Shown: positions 29,784-43,300 of the stretch, piece after piece
Position numbering within the stretch: position 1 is the stretch's first letter
How the letters are laid out: the number at the start of each line of letters is the position of its first letter
Origin: Gigantopelta aegis
Lineage: Eukaryota > Mollusca > Gastropoda > Neomphalida > Peltospiridae
Assembly: GCF_016097555.1 (NCBI RefSeq)
Contig: NC_054711.1
Location: forward strand, 34,968,550-35,032,549
Length of the DNA: 64,000 bases
Direction: 5' to 3'
Position numbers and translations under genes: made by a program
Notes under the pieces: generated by a model
Told to the model about the DNA's origin: nothing
Seen by the model: the letters and a program-made list of their open reading frames with translations, nothing else
Databases searched by the model: none

Positions 29784-30440
29784 AAGTTAAAGTTTGTTTT
29801 GTTTAATGACATCACTAGAGCACATTGATATATTAATCTTCAACTACTAGATGTCAAATATTTCATCATTTCCACACATTCTTCACTGAACATTTGTTTG
29901 GTTTAGCAACATCCCTAAAACACACTGATTAATTAATCATTGACCAACTGATGTCAAACATTTTAACATGTAAAGTTTGTTTGGTTTACCAACATTGATA
30001 GAGGACATTGATTAATTAATCAATGGCTATTGGATGTCAAACATTTAGTAATTCTGATACATAAATTTCAGCTAGAATTTGTTTAACAACATTACTAGAG
30101 CACACTGATTAATGAATCATCATACTGGATGTCAAACATTTATTAATTTTGAAACAGTCTTCAGTAAAAGTTTGTTTTATTTTGTTTAAGAGCCACCATT
30201 AGAGAACACCAATTAATTAATCGCTAAGTCTTCAAACAAGGGATATTTTATATACACTTCACACAGGACAGCACATACCACTACTTATATACAAATGTTC
30301 AGAAAAATCAACGGGTGTGGTCTAGCAGTGGGTGAATTGACACAGAATGACCCATGAGGGATATTTTATATACACTTTCCCAGACAGGACAGCACATAAC
30401 ATGATTTTTAATACACCAGTCATGGAGAATTGTATACACA
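29784..30440 (-). repeat. Tandem cluster of partial SINE tails
   Basis: Five successive degenerate tails (TTTGTTT(A/G)...AACA...ACACTGATTAATTAATCA...GATGTCAAACATTT) begin near 29790, 29890, 29970, 30075 and 30168. Core fragments follow (GGGATATTTTATATACAC twice, at about 30239 and 30358). The cluster lies directly downstream of the CWC22 stop codon, probably in its 3' UTR. Confidence 0.75.
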
Positions 30441-30520
30441 TGAATGTCAAGGCTTGACAGGAATTGCCTCCTACCTACCCCCACCCACTGTGATCAATTG
30501 TGGGACTGCCCTGAATGACA

Positions 30521-31317
30521 TCAGCGTCTCCTGTGGCCACCGTCTCTGTTTGAATACTTATCACCACTTGAGCTCCTGGCAACATCATCCTTGTACTCCC
30601 GCGATCGCTGCTTCAGTCGACTCGCGTCTCCATCAGACGCAGGTGAATCTCGGCGACCGTGCGAGTCACGGTCGTTACCACCCGGCTGTCTGTCCGACTT
30701 TTTAGCCCGCTTGTCGTTATCTTCAACCAGTCGGTCCGACTTTTTACTCCGCCTGTCATTCACGCTGCCATATTCGTCGTCCTCATCACCATCACTTGGC
30801 GACAAACGTCGATCTCGGCCTCTCTGAGAATTTCGACCGTAATTTTCTTTTTCGTCTCTATCTCTGTCCCTCCGTGAGGTATGCTGGTCGTTTTTCAAGC
30901 CCTGATCATCCCCCCTCTTGTTGTTCTCCCTGTGGTGTTTGTCTTTTCTACTGTAGTCGTCGATGTCGTAATTTCTGTTGTCATGACGATATTCCGTGTT
31001 TCGATCATGTCGGCTGTGAATATCATTCATACTCCGTAGCTTGTCCTTTTCATTTCGGTCACGTTCTTTACCATTACGTGAATTTCTTCCATCTCGTGAA
31101 GTGTCTGTTTTCTGTCTCATTCTATCCGCACCAATGTCATCAACAGATTTTCTTTCGTTTCGAAATTTGTTTCTAGATTTGCCTTTGTCGTCTCTATGAG
31201 AATATTCACGATCTAAACTGTTTTTACTTGCATTCAATTTTTCCTTTGACATACGTTTGGTTTTCCTTTTTCTCTTGGGGTTTCCTTTATCTGATTCAGA
31301 TGAAGAACTTTCAGAAT
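30521..31317 (-). CDS. CWC22: CWC22 exon 20: charged C-terminal tail and stop
   Basis: The acceptor is CAATATTTCAG. The exon opens with an acidic-serine segment and a basic cluster ([11 protein letters not shown], likely nuclear-localising), followed by about 240 residues rich in Arg, Asp, Lys, Ser and Asn without a folded domain, ending GGHRRR-stop. Such RS/RD-like tails are typical of splicing factors and are phosphorylation-prone. The following DNA is SINE-derived, and I cannot place the polyadenylation site. Confidence 0.92.
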
Positions 31318-34300
31318 CTGAAATATTGAAAAAATATATTACTTTATTTCAAATGACAAAACGAGGTGGTGTAACCATCTCACAACTGCTTCATCTTATA
31401 AAAGGCACTGAAAATATTAAACTGAAACAAGCAGAAGATGCAATCACTCTTTCTTATACTACAGTTACTGTATCATTAACTAAAGTAAAATACAAACTAC
31501 AGTTTCAGTTAATCAATCATTTCTGTTACTCTGGGCTTCTAGATTATGGTAGCCACACTCCCATGGCTCGTGATATTCAGTGTTGGGCTAGTAAATAATT
31601 ATTATAACTAGCCTGATGGATAGTGGAAAAAAAACCCTGGTCAAATGCTGCATTTACATATTTGGTAAATATGAAAATCCTGCCCCCCCCCCCCCCCCCC
31701 CCCCTTGTTCCACCCCAATCTAAGGATTTTAAAGCTCAATCTCCCTCTTTAGGTGGCATATCTTATTAGTACCATGAGTAAAATTTTATTTATTTAAAGT
31801 AGGGCTAGTCAATTTTTAATCATGGTTAGTACATTTTTAAAATCACACATCTCATGGCCAGTGAATTTTTATAAAATTCTAGAAGCCCTCTGTTATAATT
31901 GTGAAGCTGAAATCAGTCATTTGTTGTAACATAAAAATTACATTGTATGGTTATAATAGTAATAATCTCCTGTGCTTCTATCAACAGATATTGTTGATTG
32001 CTTACAGAAGTCTTGTCACCATTTTTAACATAAAACAAGAAAACACATTACTTGTACGACATATTAATAAACACAAAGGTATTTTCTCAAAGTAGTTTAG
32101 TAACAAAATGCAGAATTTTTTATTTATTTTCAAACTACTTTTCTCTTTTGTTTTAAATAAAGAGCCACATTAAAATTATTAACAAAAAGCTTGTTTTGTA
32201 GAGCCTGAGATGGGGTACAGACCATAAATAAAATACAAATGAAATCGATCAATGGTACATCACAGGACAAAAAACTAATGATATACTAGATACTGCACCT
32301 TTAAAAGAGCAGACTGTTTTGAAATATTAAAATATACTAGCGACTTCAGCTTTAAAACGGACACTGTTTTGAAATATAAAAATATATTCGAATCTGCATG
32401 TGTAAATGGGCAAACTGTTTTGAAATATTCAAAATATACTAGATACTTTCTCTGTAAAAGGGGCACTGTTATGAAACATTAAAAGTTAGACTAGATACTG
32501 AAGTTTTGAAAGGAACAGGCATTAAACATAAATATATACTAGATACTTTCTCTTTAGAAAGGACAGACTGCTTTGAAATATTATAAATATACAAGATATA
32601 CAAGATACTGCATGTTTAAAAGTGCAGATGATTTTGAAGTATTAAAAATATTAGAGGCGACTGTTTCTAAATATTATAATTATACTATAATATAGACCGC
32701 ATCTTTGTAAAGAGCCGACTGTTTCTAAATATTACAAAAACACTAGAGACGGCATCTTTAAAAAAAGAGCCGACTGTTTCTAAATATTACAACATCACTA
32801 GAGACGGCATCTTTAAAAGAGGCGACTGTTTCAATCTGACCTGCATCCGAACTGTCGGAACTGTCGGAGGATGAACTTGAGTCAGAGCTTGAGTCAGAAC
32901 TTGAGTCAGAACTTTGAGCGTCCACCTCGGCCGCCTCCTGCTCCTGTTTCTGCTGCATCAGTTGCTTCGTCATCGTCTTCAGGTGGTCGCGCAGGTCGTC
33001 GCTGCAATCATAACACGGTTACATTCAAAGTAACACATTCACTGTGGAATTATTATAACTATTTAAAGACTGCAATCGTAACACGGTTACATTCAAAGTG
33101 ACACATTCAGTGTGGAGTTATTATAACTATTTAAAGACTGCAATCGTAACACGGTTACATTCAAAGTGACACATTCACTGTGGAATTAGTATAACTATTT
33201 AAAGACTGCAATCGTAACACGGTTACATTCAAAGTGACACATTCACTGTGGAATTAGTATAACTATTTAAAGACTGCAATCGTAACACGGTTACATTCAA
33301 AGTGACACATTCACTGTGGAATTAGTATAACTATTTAAAGACTGCAATCGTAACACGGTTACATTCAAAGTGACACTGTCACTGTGGAGTTATTATAACT
33401 ATTTAAAGACTGCAATCGTAACACGGTTACATTCAAAGTGACACATTCACTGTGGAATTAGTATAACTATTTAAAGACTGCAATCGTAACACGGTTACAT
33501 TCAAAGTGACACATTCACTGTGGAATTAGTATAACTATTTAAAGACTGCAATCGTAACACGGTTACATTCAAAGTGACACTGTCACTGTGGAATTATTAT
33601 AACTATTTAAAGACTGCAGTCGTAACATGGTTACATTCAAAGTGACACATTCACTGTGGAATTATTATAACTATTTAAAGGATCTGCCCATGTGAAGCCT
33701 GTAATGTAGAGGTACCCGTAAATGTATACTGGTTTTTAATTTTTATTATTAGTATTATTTTTATTATTGGTATAATTTTTATTATTAGTATTATTTTTAT
33801 TATTAGTATTATTTTTTTAATACATACATATTTATATATGTACATGTATATGTAATGTTTTAAAGGTGTTATACATGTATGAATAACACTCATACTGTAA
33901 GTAATGATTTCAGGGCCCCCAACCCTGACATTACCTTTGATAAAACACTTACGTCAAACCACCGAGCCCAATGGTGGTGAAGAAGTTGATGGCAAAACGA
34001 GTATTCCTTGGATTATCTCTTGGTAAGATTCCTTCAAAATACTGCTGCAGTGATCTGGAAAAAATTTTTAAATAATAAAAAACTGTTACGAGCTTGCTAC
34101 CATTGTAAAATGTGTTTGACTAATAAGCTTTTTTTAACGACTATAATTGTACCACCAGTGATTGTACATATTCTGTATATCTAGTCACACCATCAGAGAC
34201 GGTGAAATAGGCTGGAAAATCATCTAGGTCTACTTAATTTTATTGCATGATTGTGTTTTTGACAATAAAAGTTTGTTCGTTTATTAACAGTTCCACTTCC

Positions 34301-37300
34301 CACCCCAACGTAGTAATTACTGATTTTGTATGATGTGAACAGTTTGTTCAGTTTACAGTGTCTCCACTAGCCGTTGATCTCGGTCTTGTTACACGTTTGG
34401 TCTGGGCTAGTAGAAATTATCTACTGTATTACTGTAATAATATATAGGGCACTAGCCAAAGCTTGTGAGGGATAGGGACTTTCTAAAACATCTGTCGAAC
34501 ACTGTTTTTTGTAACAGAAACACAAAGTGTATAGTACCAACCTCTTGCTACATTAACAGATTTAGATTTTTTTTTTTAATTATCTAAAGCAGATGATTTT
34601 AAACACTCAAAACTTACTGGTCTTTGAGTCTGTCATTAAGTTTTGGAAGTCCCATGAACTCCGACAGTTCCTGGAAGAGAATCTTGATGAAAATCCTACT
34701 CGCTGACGTCGTATCATCCTCATTCAACTTTACACAACTAATTACCTGAAATAAACAATACGCAATATCAGAAATCAAAAGCTGTGGATTTCATCAAAAT
34801 GTCAGATTAACTGTGTACATAAATTCAGAAATCAAAAGCTGTAGATTTCATCAAGATGTCAGATTAACTGTGTACATAATTTCAGAAATCAGTAGAGAAA
34901 TCATTGGCTTTGAAGTTCCTGAAAATCAATACAGCTTATTTCTGGATATAATATGTGAAATATTAAATCAGGTATTCTGCAAAAGTGAATGTGTCGCCTA
35001 TCATAAACTTACTTGGTGTCTCTCAGTTGCATCCATTGATGTTCATCTCAATACAGGTTAAGAATTCTTTTTAATTAAACACATTAAAAAATTATTAATT
35101 AAAAACAATTTTAATTTTAAATCAGCATTTGAAATGACAAATAGAGATTATTAAACAAGCTTGTGTGTTGTACTGATTATATGAAACGAGTGTCAGGATT
35201 CTTATAGAGCGAGGGTAATACATGAATCCGGACACGAGTTGCGAGTGTAATAATTTCTTTATTATCCATATTATTTTTTTTATTTTTTTTATGAATAACA
35301 AAACAAGGACAGTCTCAAAATGTTTCCACCACAACTAGAAGGAGATGACAAAATGATGTCATATTTCATATGCAAAATCTGAATTAGGACTGGAGAAAAC
35401 GTCATGTTATGACGACGTTTTCCCAAAATTACGTCATCACACTGTTATTACACGTGTGCTTCATATGATTATTATTAACTCGGTTATGATGAGCCATGTG
35501 GATAATAACACTTGTTATTACACGTGTGCTTCATATGATTATTATTAACTCGGTTATGATGAGCCATGTGGATAATAAAAACACAATGAACTTTTCTTTA
35601 TAAATGAAACATAAAATGTAATTGCACATTTCATATACTCAGAGCTACGACTGGGGAAGCAACATGTTATGACGTCGCTTCCTAAAATGCCATCATTGGT
35701 TGGTCACGTCATTACTTGATATTACACGCGTGCTTGGTATGATTATTATTAACTAGGTTACGTTGAAACATGTGGATAATAAGATAAGACTATTACCCCC
35801 CAGGATATGGCGTCAGTGAGCAGCAGGTGAGCGAAGAACTTGGAGACGTTGCGTAGCTTGTTGGTCTCCAGACGATGGATCGTCTCGTACTGCTCCATGA
35901 ATATAGTCTGGAATGGCTCCACGTACTTCTTGTCCAGCTGGCAGAACCGCTGAAAAACACACAATATGCATATGGCAGGATTTCTAAGCTCTCTTTAGAA
36001 ACAACCCACAAAAAATAAATTAAAAAGCAGGTATTATGTACACAGTATTAGGTATATCGTGTTTCAAATGCAGTATCAGAGTGTCCTGAATAATTCTGGA
36101 ACATTTTCTTTAGTATCACGTCAAGATTCGCTATGTACAAAAGATTCAGAGATCCCCGTATGCATTACTAGAACAGCACTAACACACTTCTAGCCTACCT
36201 GAGCCAAAAGACCGAAGAATTTCTCATATGTCCTCAGCTGTGCACAGCAGTCGAGAATCATGTTGCAAAGCTCAACCTGGAAAACAAAAAGAAACAATGC
36301 ATTCTGACAGTACTGCTAAATCAATACAAATCAACTAAATATCTTGAGGCATGGATAATAAAAAGGCCAAAAAACTATATGTGTGACAGACGGACAGAAA
36401 AACAGACAAAAGTACGGAGCCGAAACCTATAGTGCCCTCCATTTGAACACATAGGTCACTAATAAAATTATAACACCTCAGCACATTTTTTATTTAAGGA
36501 CACATGATCCACAAAGAAGGAAGGAAATGTTTTATTTAACAATGCACTCAACACATTTTATTTATGGTTATATGGTTCAGGACCACACAGATATTGAGAG
36601 AGGAACCCGCTGTTGCCACTTCGTGGGCTACTCTTTTCGATTAGCAGCAAGGGATCTTTTATATGCATCATCCCCCAGACAAGATAACACATACAACAGC
36701 TTTTGATATACCAGTTGTAGTGCACTGGTTGGAGCGAGAAATAGCCCAATGGGCCCACTGACAGGGATCGATCCCAGACTGACCACACATCAAGCGAACG
36801 CTTTACCACTGGGCTACATCCCGCCCCTGATCCATGAAGAAATAAAATAAAATTGGAAATAATAAACATTTACAGGTCATTCCATATACGGGTCTCCTTG
36901 TTGTCCCATTCTGAAAGCACTGTTTTATGTAAATGATTTTAAAACTTATTCTTGCAAAATTATGCCTATTTTTGGTCTCTACAATCTTTGAAACTGCAAT
37001 AAGCAGTATGTTTTGGATTGGATGGGACAAAAAGGAGATTCTTATTGTAAAGCTATTACATGGAAGAATATAAGAATCCATCACATGAAGCAATTTGGGA
37101 TTGAAAAAGTATACTACTCAAAAGAATTTAAGGGTCAGACATTATTTTCTGAATGTCAATTATATTAGCTAGACCATAATGTCACACATGGTATTGGTCC
37201 ATTTTGACGAAAGTGGGTCTAAGCAACCCATAAATGAATTAAAATCCACTGTCATTGACACTGTCGACTTGTTCTAATGGCGAAAACATGCTTATATTTG

Positions 37301-40300
37301 CACGTAAATTAGGGCGAAAGCGAAAGGTTTGCTAAGTGCCCATAACTTGCTTTTTCACAAAGCGCTTCATATGCACGCTTTGCATGTGTATTCCATGTTC
37401 CCAATGCTGAATTTCTTTATAATTGGAGCTTGCGTTCGTGTACGGTGCACACTCCAAATTCGACAATGGTACGACGTCAACTGACTATTGAAGATCGAGG
37501 AAGGGCTATTGCTTGGCTTCAGGATGGCAATACGCAAAGAAATGTTGCTCTGAGACTTGGTGTCAGTCAGAGTGTCGTTGGCCGACTGTGGCAACGGTAC
37601 CAAGCAACGAATTCTGTTCGAAATAGTCCACGTTCGGGAAGACCCCGAAGCACTACAAATAGAGAGGACCGCTACATCACCAATATGGCTCTACGTCAAT
37701 GCACAACCACTGCACGCCGATTAGATGACAATCTGCGGACTGCGACTGGAACTCGAGTGTCTGATCAAACCATACGCAATCGTCTGAGAGCCAATAATCT
37801 ACGCTGCCGTCGCCAGGCTGTTCGACCACCACTCCTACCACGTCACAGAACGGCCAGACGTCACTGGTGCACACTTCATCTGCGGTGGCAACGTGTTCAG
37901 TGGGGTCGAGTGATGTTCACTGATGAGTCCAGGTTTAGTCTCCAGTTTAACGACGGTCGGGTTCGTGTCTACAGACGTCCTGGGGAGCGCTTCGCTGACG
38001 TTAACGTTAGACAACGTCACCGGTTCGGTAGTGGCAGCGTCATGGTGTGGGGTGGCATCTCTATCCACCACAGGACCCCCCTCTATGTGGTGGATGGCAA
38101 TCTGAATGGAATCCGCTATCTGAATGAGATTATCCGGCCGTTGGTTCTCCCAGGCCTTCAGCAGATTGGCGGCGGGGCAGTTCTGCAGGATGACAATGCC
38201 AGACCCCACCGCGCCAGGATGGATTGGCCAGCATATTAGCCTGACTTGGCCCCAATAGAGCACGCCTGGGACGAATTAGGCAGGAGAGTTCGGAATAACT
38301 ATGCCCCTCCGGCCAACCTTCATGATCTGGGTCAACTTCTTATGGCAGAGTGGCAGGCCATTCCCCAAGAGTTCTTCAGACGTCTGATCAACAGCATGAG
38401 GCAACGATGTGTCGAGTGTATTCGCGCCAGGGGTGGATTCACACACTATTAAACGAATGTTCTAATGTGTAAAATCCATGTTTGACAACCTTCAACTTTG
38501 ACAGCATGTCATGTGACTTTCTTGTATACAGTGACGTTTATTTGAGGTTTTTTGTAAATATGGAACAATAAATTAAATTTTTGGTGTAGTTTACATCATC
38601 AATCTAATACACTCTGAAACTTATTTGGTTATAAATTTTTGACCCTTAAATTCTTTTGAGTAGTATACATGTGAGGTAGTGCAAACTCCAACCTTGGATG
38701 AGTTTTAATACAGAAGAAAAAACAATCCCCGTACCTCCTGGCCCGGTTTGAGTTCCATCTTGAGCATCTTATGAGCGCACTCCTCAAAGTCGAGACTCGA
38801 CTGAACCGTCAGGTAGATGGTGCGTCTCAACGCTACCAGGTTCGTTTCTGTGTTGTCAATAATCGTCTGTTTAGCTTCCTCATCTGTAATGAACACAATA
38901 CAAAATGATGGTAAGTCATAGAATAAAATTATACTTGTAGACTGTCAGTATTATAAAATTATAGTAACTGTTGTAGATTGTCAGTCTTATAAAATTATAG
39001 ATTTTATTGTCAGTGTTATAGCCTATATTTTGATAGGGTACTGATCGACTTTATTTACATGATATTTGTTTTTTTATAACAATAACAGTGGTTGCAAAAC
39101 AAGGCATCGCGCGTCGCATGTGACGTTTACTACCCTCATTTCCGATGTCTGTTTTCGCCACAGTTGCTCAGACTCCAGTTCATATTTTCTTGGTTCTTGT
39201 CTGAATGTATGGGTTAATTTCTTCAGGAAAACTTTGAGTTTCCCATGAATACAGCGTCCATTACTGCTGATTGCCTTTGTTTTTAAAATATATTTTGTTT
39301 TGATTCATGAGCACACTCACTGGTAGACCCAGTGATTTTCCGCGATCGCGGAAAACGGACGGAATTCCCAGAATTCCCATTGTGAAACAGAATTACGATT
39401 TTCCGCGAAGTTAAAAAAAAAAAAAAAATCTATTTTACTACTGCCACACGCTGTAAAACTGACGATTGATCCGCGCGCAGTACCATTGGCAAACGCTAGA
39501 CTGGATTATGCGCTTCACGGTAAACCAAATGGTCACATTGGAAACCAATCAAATACTTCGCGAACGTTAGCGAAACGTTTGTTGGCTAAACTTGGGGCTG
39601 GTTTACTACTTAGTCTGTTGCGCCTGCGCAGATGGGACAGTTTTTTTTTTCCAGGAGTAAGTTTAGCCAGCAGTTTGTCACTAACGCTTGTCTCGGAAGA
39701 CAGATTTTTATGCTACACATTAAACCGAATGACCATTTCGGGAACCACCAGTCAAAATATGTTTGCAAACGTTTATCAAAAAACAGCTGGCTGAACGTTG
39801 CAATGTTACTTTATTTCCACTGTGTCATGAGCATACTTCAATTGGCAGACGACATTAGACTGTCAAAGAGATGATAAAATAAATGTTTACGTTTTGTGAA
39901 CCCTAAGCCCCATTGAATAAAGCAGTGCACTTAATTGTTGGACAATCATGCTTTATGTAGTTATTACAATTGTACCCTTTGCTCCTGATGTTATTTTTCG
40001 CTACTCATATGTAGGCTTACTTTGATTTAATGACAAATAGTGACGCATGTCAACGCCAGTAAATTTTCGGACCCTTTAATTTGTCACAACGTGTGTTAGT
40101 TCAAATGTTAATTACATATTGTAGTCTGAAAGGGAAATGAAACGGAATTTACAAAAACATGAAACTGAAAATAGCTTTTTTTTTAAAATGGAAAACCACC
40201 AAGTCATGCTTGTTCTATTAATGGGCCAACAATTTCATCAACTATATGCATTACAAGTGGACTACATTGCACACTTCTGGTAACAGAGTCCAGCCCATAG

Positions 40301-43300
40301 AGCCCCCCCCCCCCCCCCCCCAGTACTGAGTGTCTGTAGCTCTCGATAAACCCCCCAACTCCTACTCTGGCAGTTCTAATGCCTACTAGTACTTCATTTT
40401 GCAACCGCTGAATAACATTATATTTTTAAGGCAGTGGTGCAGGTCTCTGGAAATTACAAACTGATCATTTCACTTGCACACTTCTCACACAGGTCTCTGG
40501 AAATTACAAAACGATCATTTCACTCGCACACTTCTCACGCAGGTCTCTGGAAATTACAAAACGATCATTTCACTCGCACACTTCTCACGCAGGTCTCTGG
40601 AAATTACAAAACGATCATTTCACTGGCACACTTCTCACGCAGTTCTCTGGAAATTACAAAACGATCATTTCACTGGCACACTTCTCACGCAGGTCTCTGG
40701 AAATTACAAAACGATTATTTCACTGGCACACTTCTCACGCAGGTCTCTGTAAATTACAAAACGATCATTTCACTGGCACACTTCTCACGCAGGTCTCTGG
40801 AAATTCACAATTAGCGAAGTTGGCGAGTGCCAGAGCTAGCCCTGAGCCATGCCCCTGACATTTTTCCAATTAGTAGCAAGGGATGTTGTATATACTTTCC
40901 CACAGACCTGACAGCACAAACCACGGCCTTTGATATACCATTGACTAGAATGAGAAATAGCCCAAATGGGCCCACCAAAGGGGATCGATCCCAGTCCGAC
41001 CACGCATCAGGCGAACACTTTACTACTGGGCTATGTACTTTAAATAAGGAACATAATTATGTATGAAGAAATACGATGGATTTACTTACCCTGTTCTTCA
41101 TCATCGCTGTCCTCCGATCCCGATCCCGATCCCGATCCGGACCCCGATCCACTTCCCTCGTCCGAGCTGCTCTCGTCAAGAATTTCTGAAATCACAATTA
41201 TACGCTGACATACTTATGTGGCACTGCCAATTTACAGTTTGTGAGTGGGTCTTATAATATATTTTATGCAAAGCCAAATAGATAACACAATTTGGTGGGG
41301 GGAGGGCATAATTCCTTTTGCTGCCTTCCAATTCAGTATATATATATATATATAAAAATCAATTTCATAATGAAACAAATATGTCACAAATGATTATAAA
41401 ATGATAACCACACATTGTTATTAGACCTGTTTAGAAGGTTTTTATTTTTATATATTTTATTTTATTTCAACCCATCAGAGTACTGATTTTACATATGTAT
41501 TTATATTTTATTTCAACCCATCAGAGTACTGATTTTACATATGTATTTATATTTTATTTCAACCCATCAGAGTACTGATTTTACATATGTATTTATATTT
41601 TCATATGTAACATCCATGCAGGTCTCTGTAATACTTTAGTTATCTGATAGACAATTATTTTACATTTTATTATTCTTTTTATTATTATTATTATTTTATG
41701 TTTAAGTATACACACATTTACAATGGATTAATAAACACAGACACTGACATGTTTTGGTGTCTGTCTACACCCACCTTTCTTGAGAGCTTTATATTTGTCT
41801 TCATTATCCAGAAAGTTAGGATCTGCCCGGAATACATCTGAAACAACAAGGCAATTCACAAATCAAACACAGAAATTTAACAATATCCTAATACATCCAA
41901 GATATCCTAATTTTAAAATACATCTAAGAGATCCAATTTAAAATACATCTAAGATATCATAATTTAAAATACATCTTAGAGATCCTAATTTAAAATACAT
42001 CTTAGAGATCTTAATTTAAAAATACATCTAAGATATACTAATTTTTCACACACCATCCGAAGTCCTCTTTCGAGCACACTATATTTTTTTTCCTAGCAGA
42101 ACACATTTCTTTTGGCCTGCTACTTAAAAAAGCAACAGCAGGCCATTTATGTTTTCCTATTTTTAGCATTATAATATATGGTAACAAATAATGTAAATTC
42201 TTTAAAAACTGATTCATAAGACACTCAGATTCATGTTATATGGAAATGCATATAACATAACAAAATAAACATAATAATATGTGTTAAAAGTACACACAAA
42301 AAAAGGACAAACACGCTCAAAGAAATGAAAAATGTGCACCTAAATTTAAAGTTACAAATTCGCTTCACCATATTATAAAGGATGTGTTCTGTACCAAATA
42401 TTATTAAATTAAGGGAGATAACTCTCCACTTACTGAGCAAGTCTTCTGGATCTTTGGCCTCCTCCAACGTCATCAAGTGGGTGAACTGGTCGGCCTCTTC
42501 TACAAGGTCAAGGTCATCCAACAGGGCTGGGTGGTCCTGTAAAAGGAAAACAAAGCAATCAAATACTGTAAATCACAGAATAGGAACATAAAATAGTGCA
42601 GCATATAGCTATAGGTTATTTAACACAGTGACACTGTTTAACCAGGTGTCCAACGATTGTTCCCATTCTTCGTCTATAGAAGAAAGGAAATGTTTTTATT
42701 TAACGATGCACTCAACACATTTTATTTACGGTTATATGGAGTCAGACATATGGTTAAGGACCACACAGGTATTGAGAGAGGAAACCCACTGTCACCACTT
42801 TATGGGCTACTCTTTTCGATTAGCAGCAAGGGATCTTTTATATGCACCATCTCACAGACAGGACAGTTCATACCATGGCCTTTGTTACACCAGTTGTGAA
42901 GCACTGGCTGGAATGAGAAATAGCCTAATGAGGATCGATCCTAGACAGACCGCGCATCAAGCGAATGCTTTACCACTGGGCTACCTCCTGCCCCTCTTGG
43001 TCTGTAGAATGATGGATAGAAAACAAACACACTTTGAAAACAGAATATTCCATTATTAGTTATTTGTATGAACTTCCCATAAACAGGATTAGACATACCA
43101 CAGCCATAGCTTATTCCATTTACGAAGCACAGGGGTAGAAAAATCTGCCATTAGGTTCCTGACTAGAGATTTTCAAAGCTATCTTCGTGCTATGAAATGA
43201 TAAAACCATCGTAGGTTATGATGTCACTATAGCACACACCATAGCGACGTTATAGCTTACAATGGTTTTATGACATCGTAGCACTACGGTTGTTTAGAAA

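Noticed and set aside
33002..33679. Regular repeats resembling a CRISPR array
   Set aside because: The units are contiguous 68-bp tandem copies without unique spacers, in a eukaryotic intron. The same holds for the 50-bp array at 40440-40806 and the 32-bp array at 15120-15420.
40204..40404. 66-codon minus-strand frame ([20 protein letters not shown]...)
   Set aside because: It spans a C-homopolymer translated as polyglycine. It lies in a CWC22 intron without splice junctions that keep the frame.
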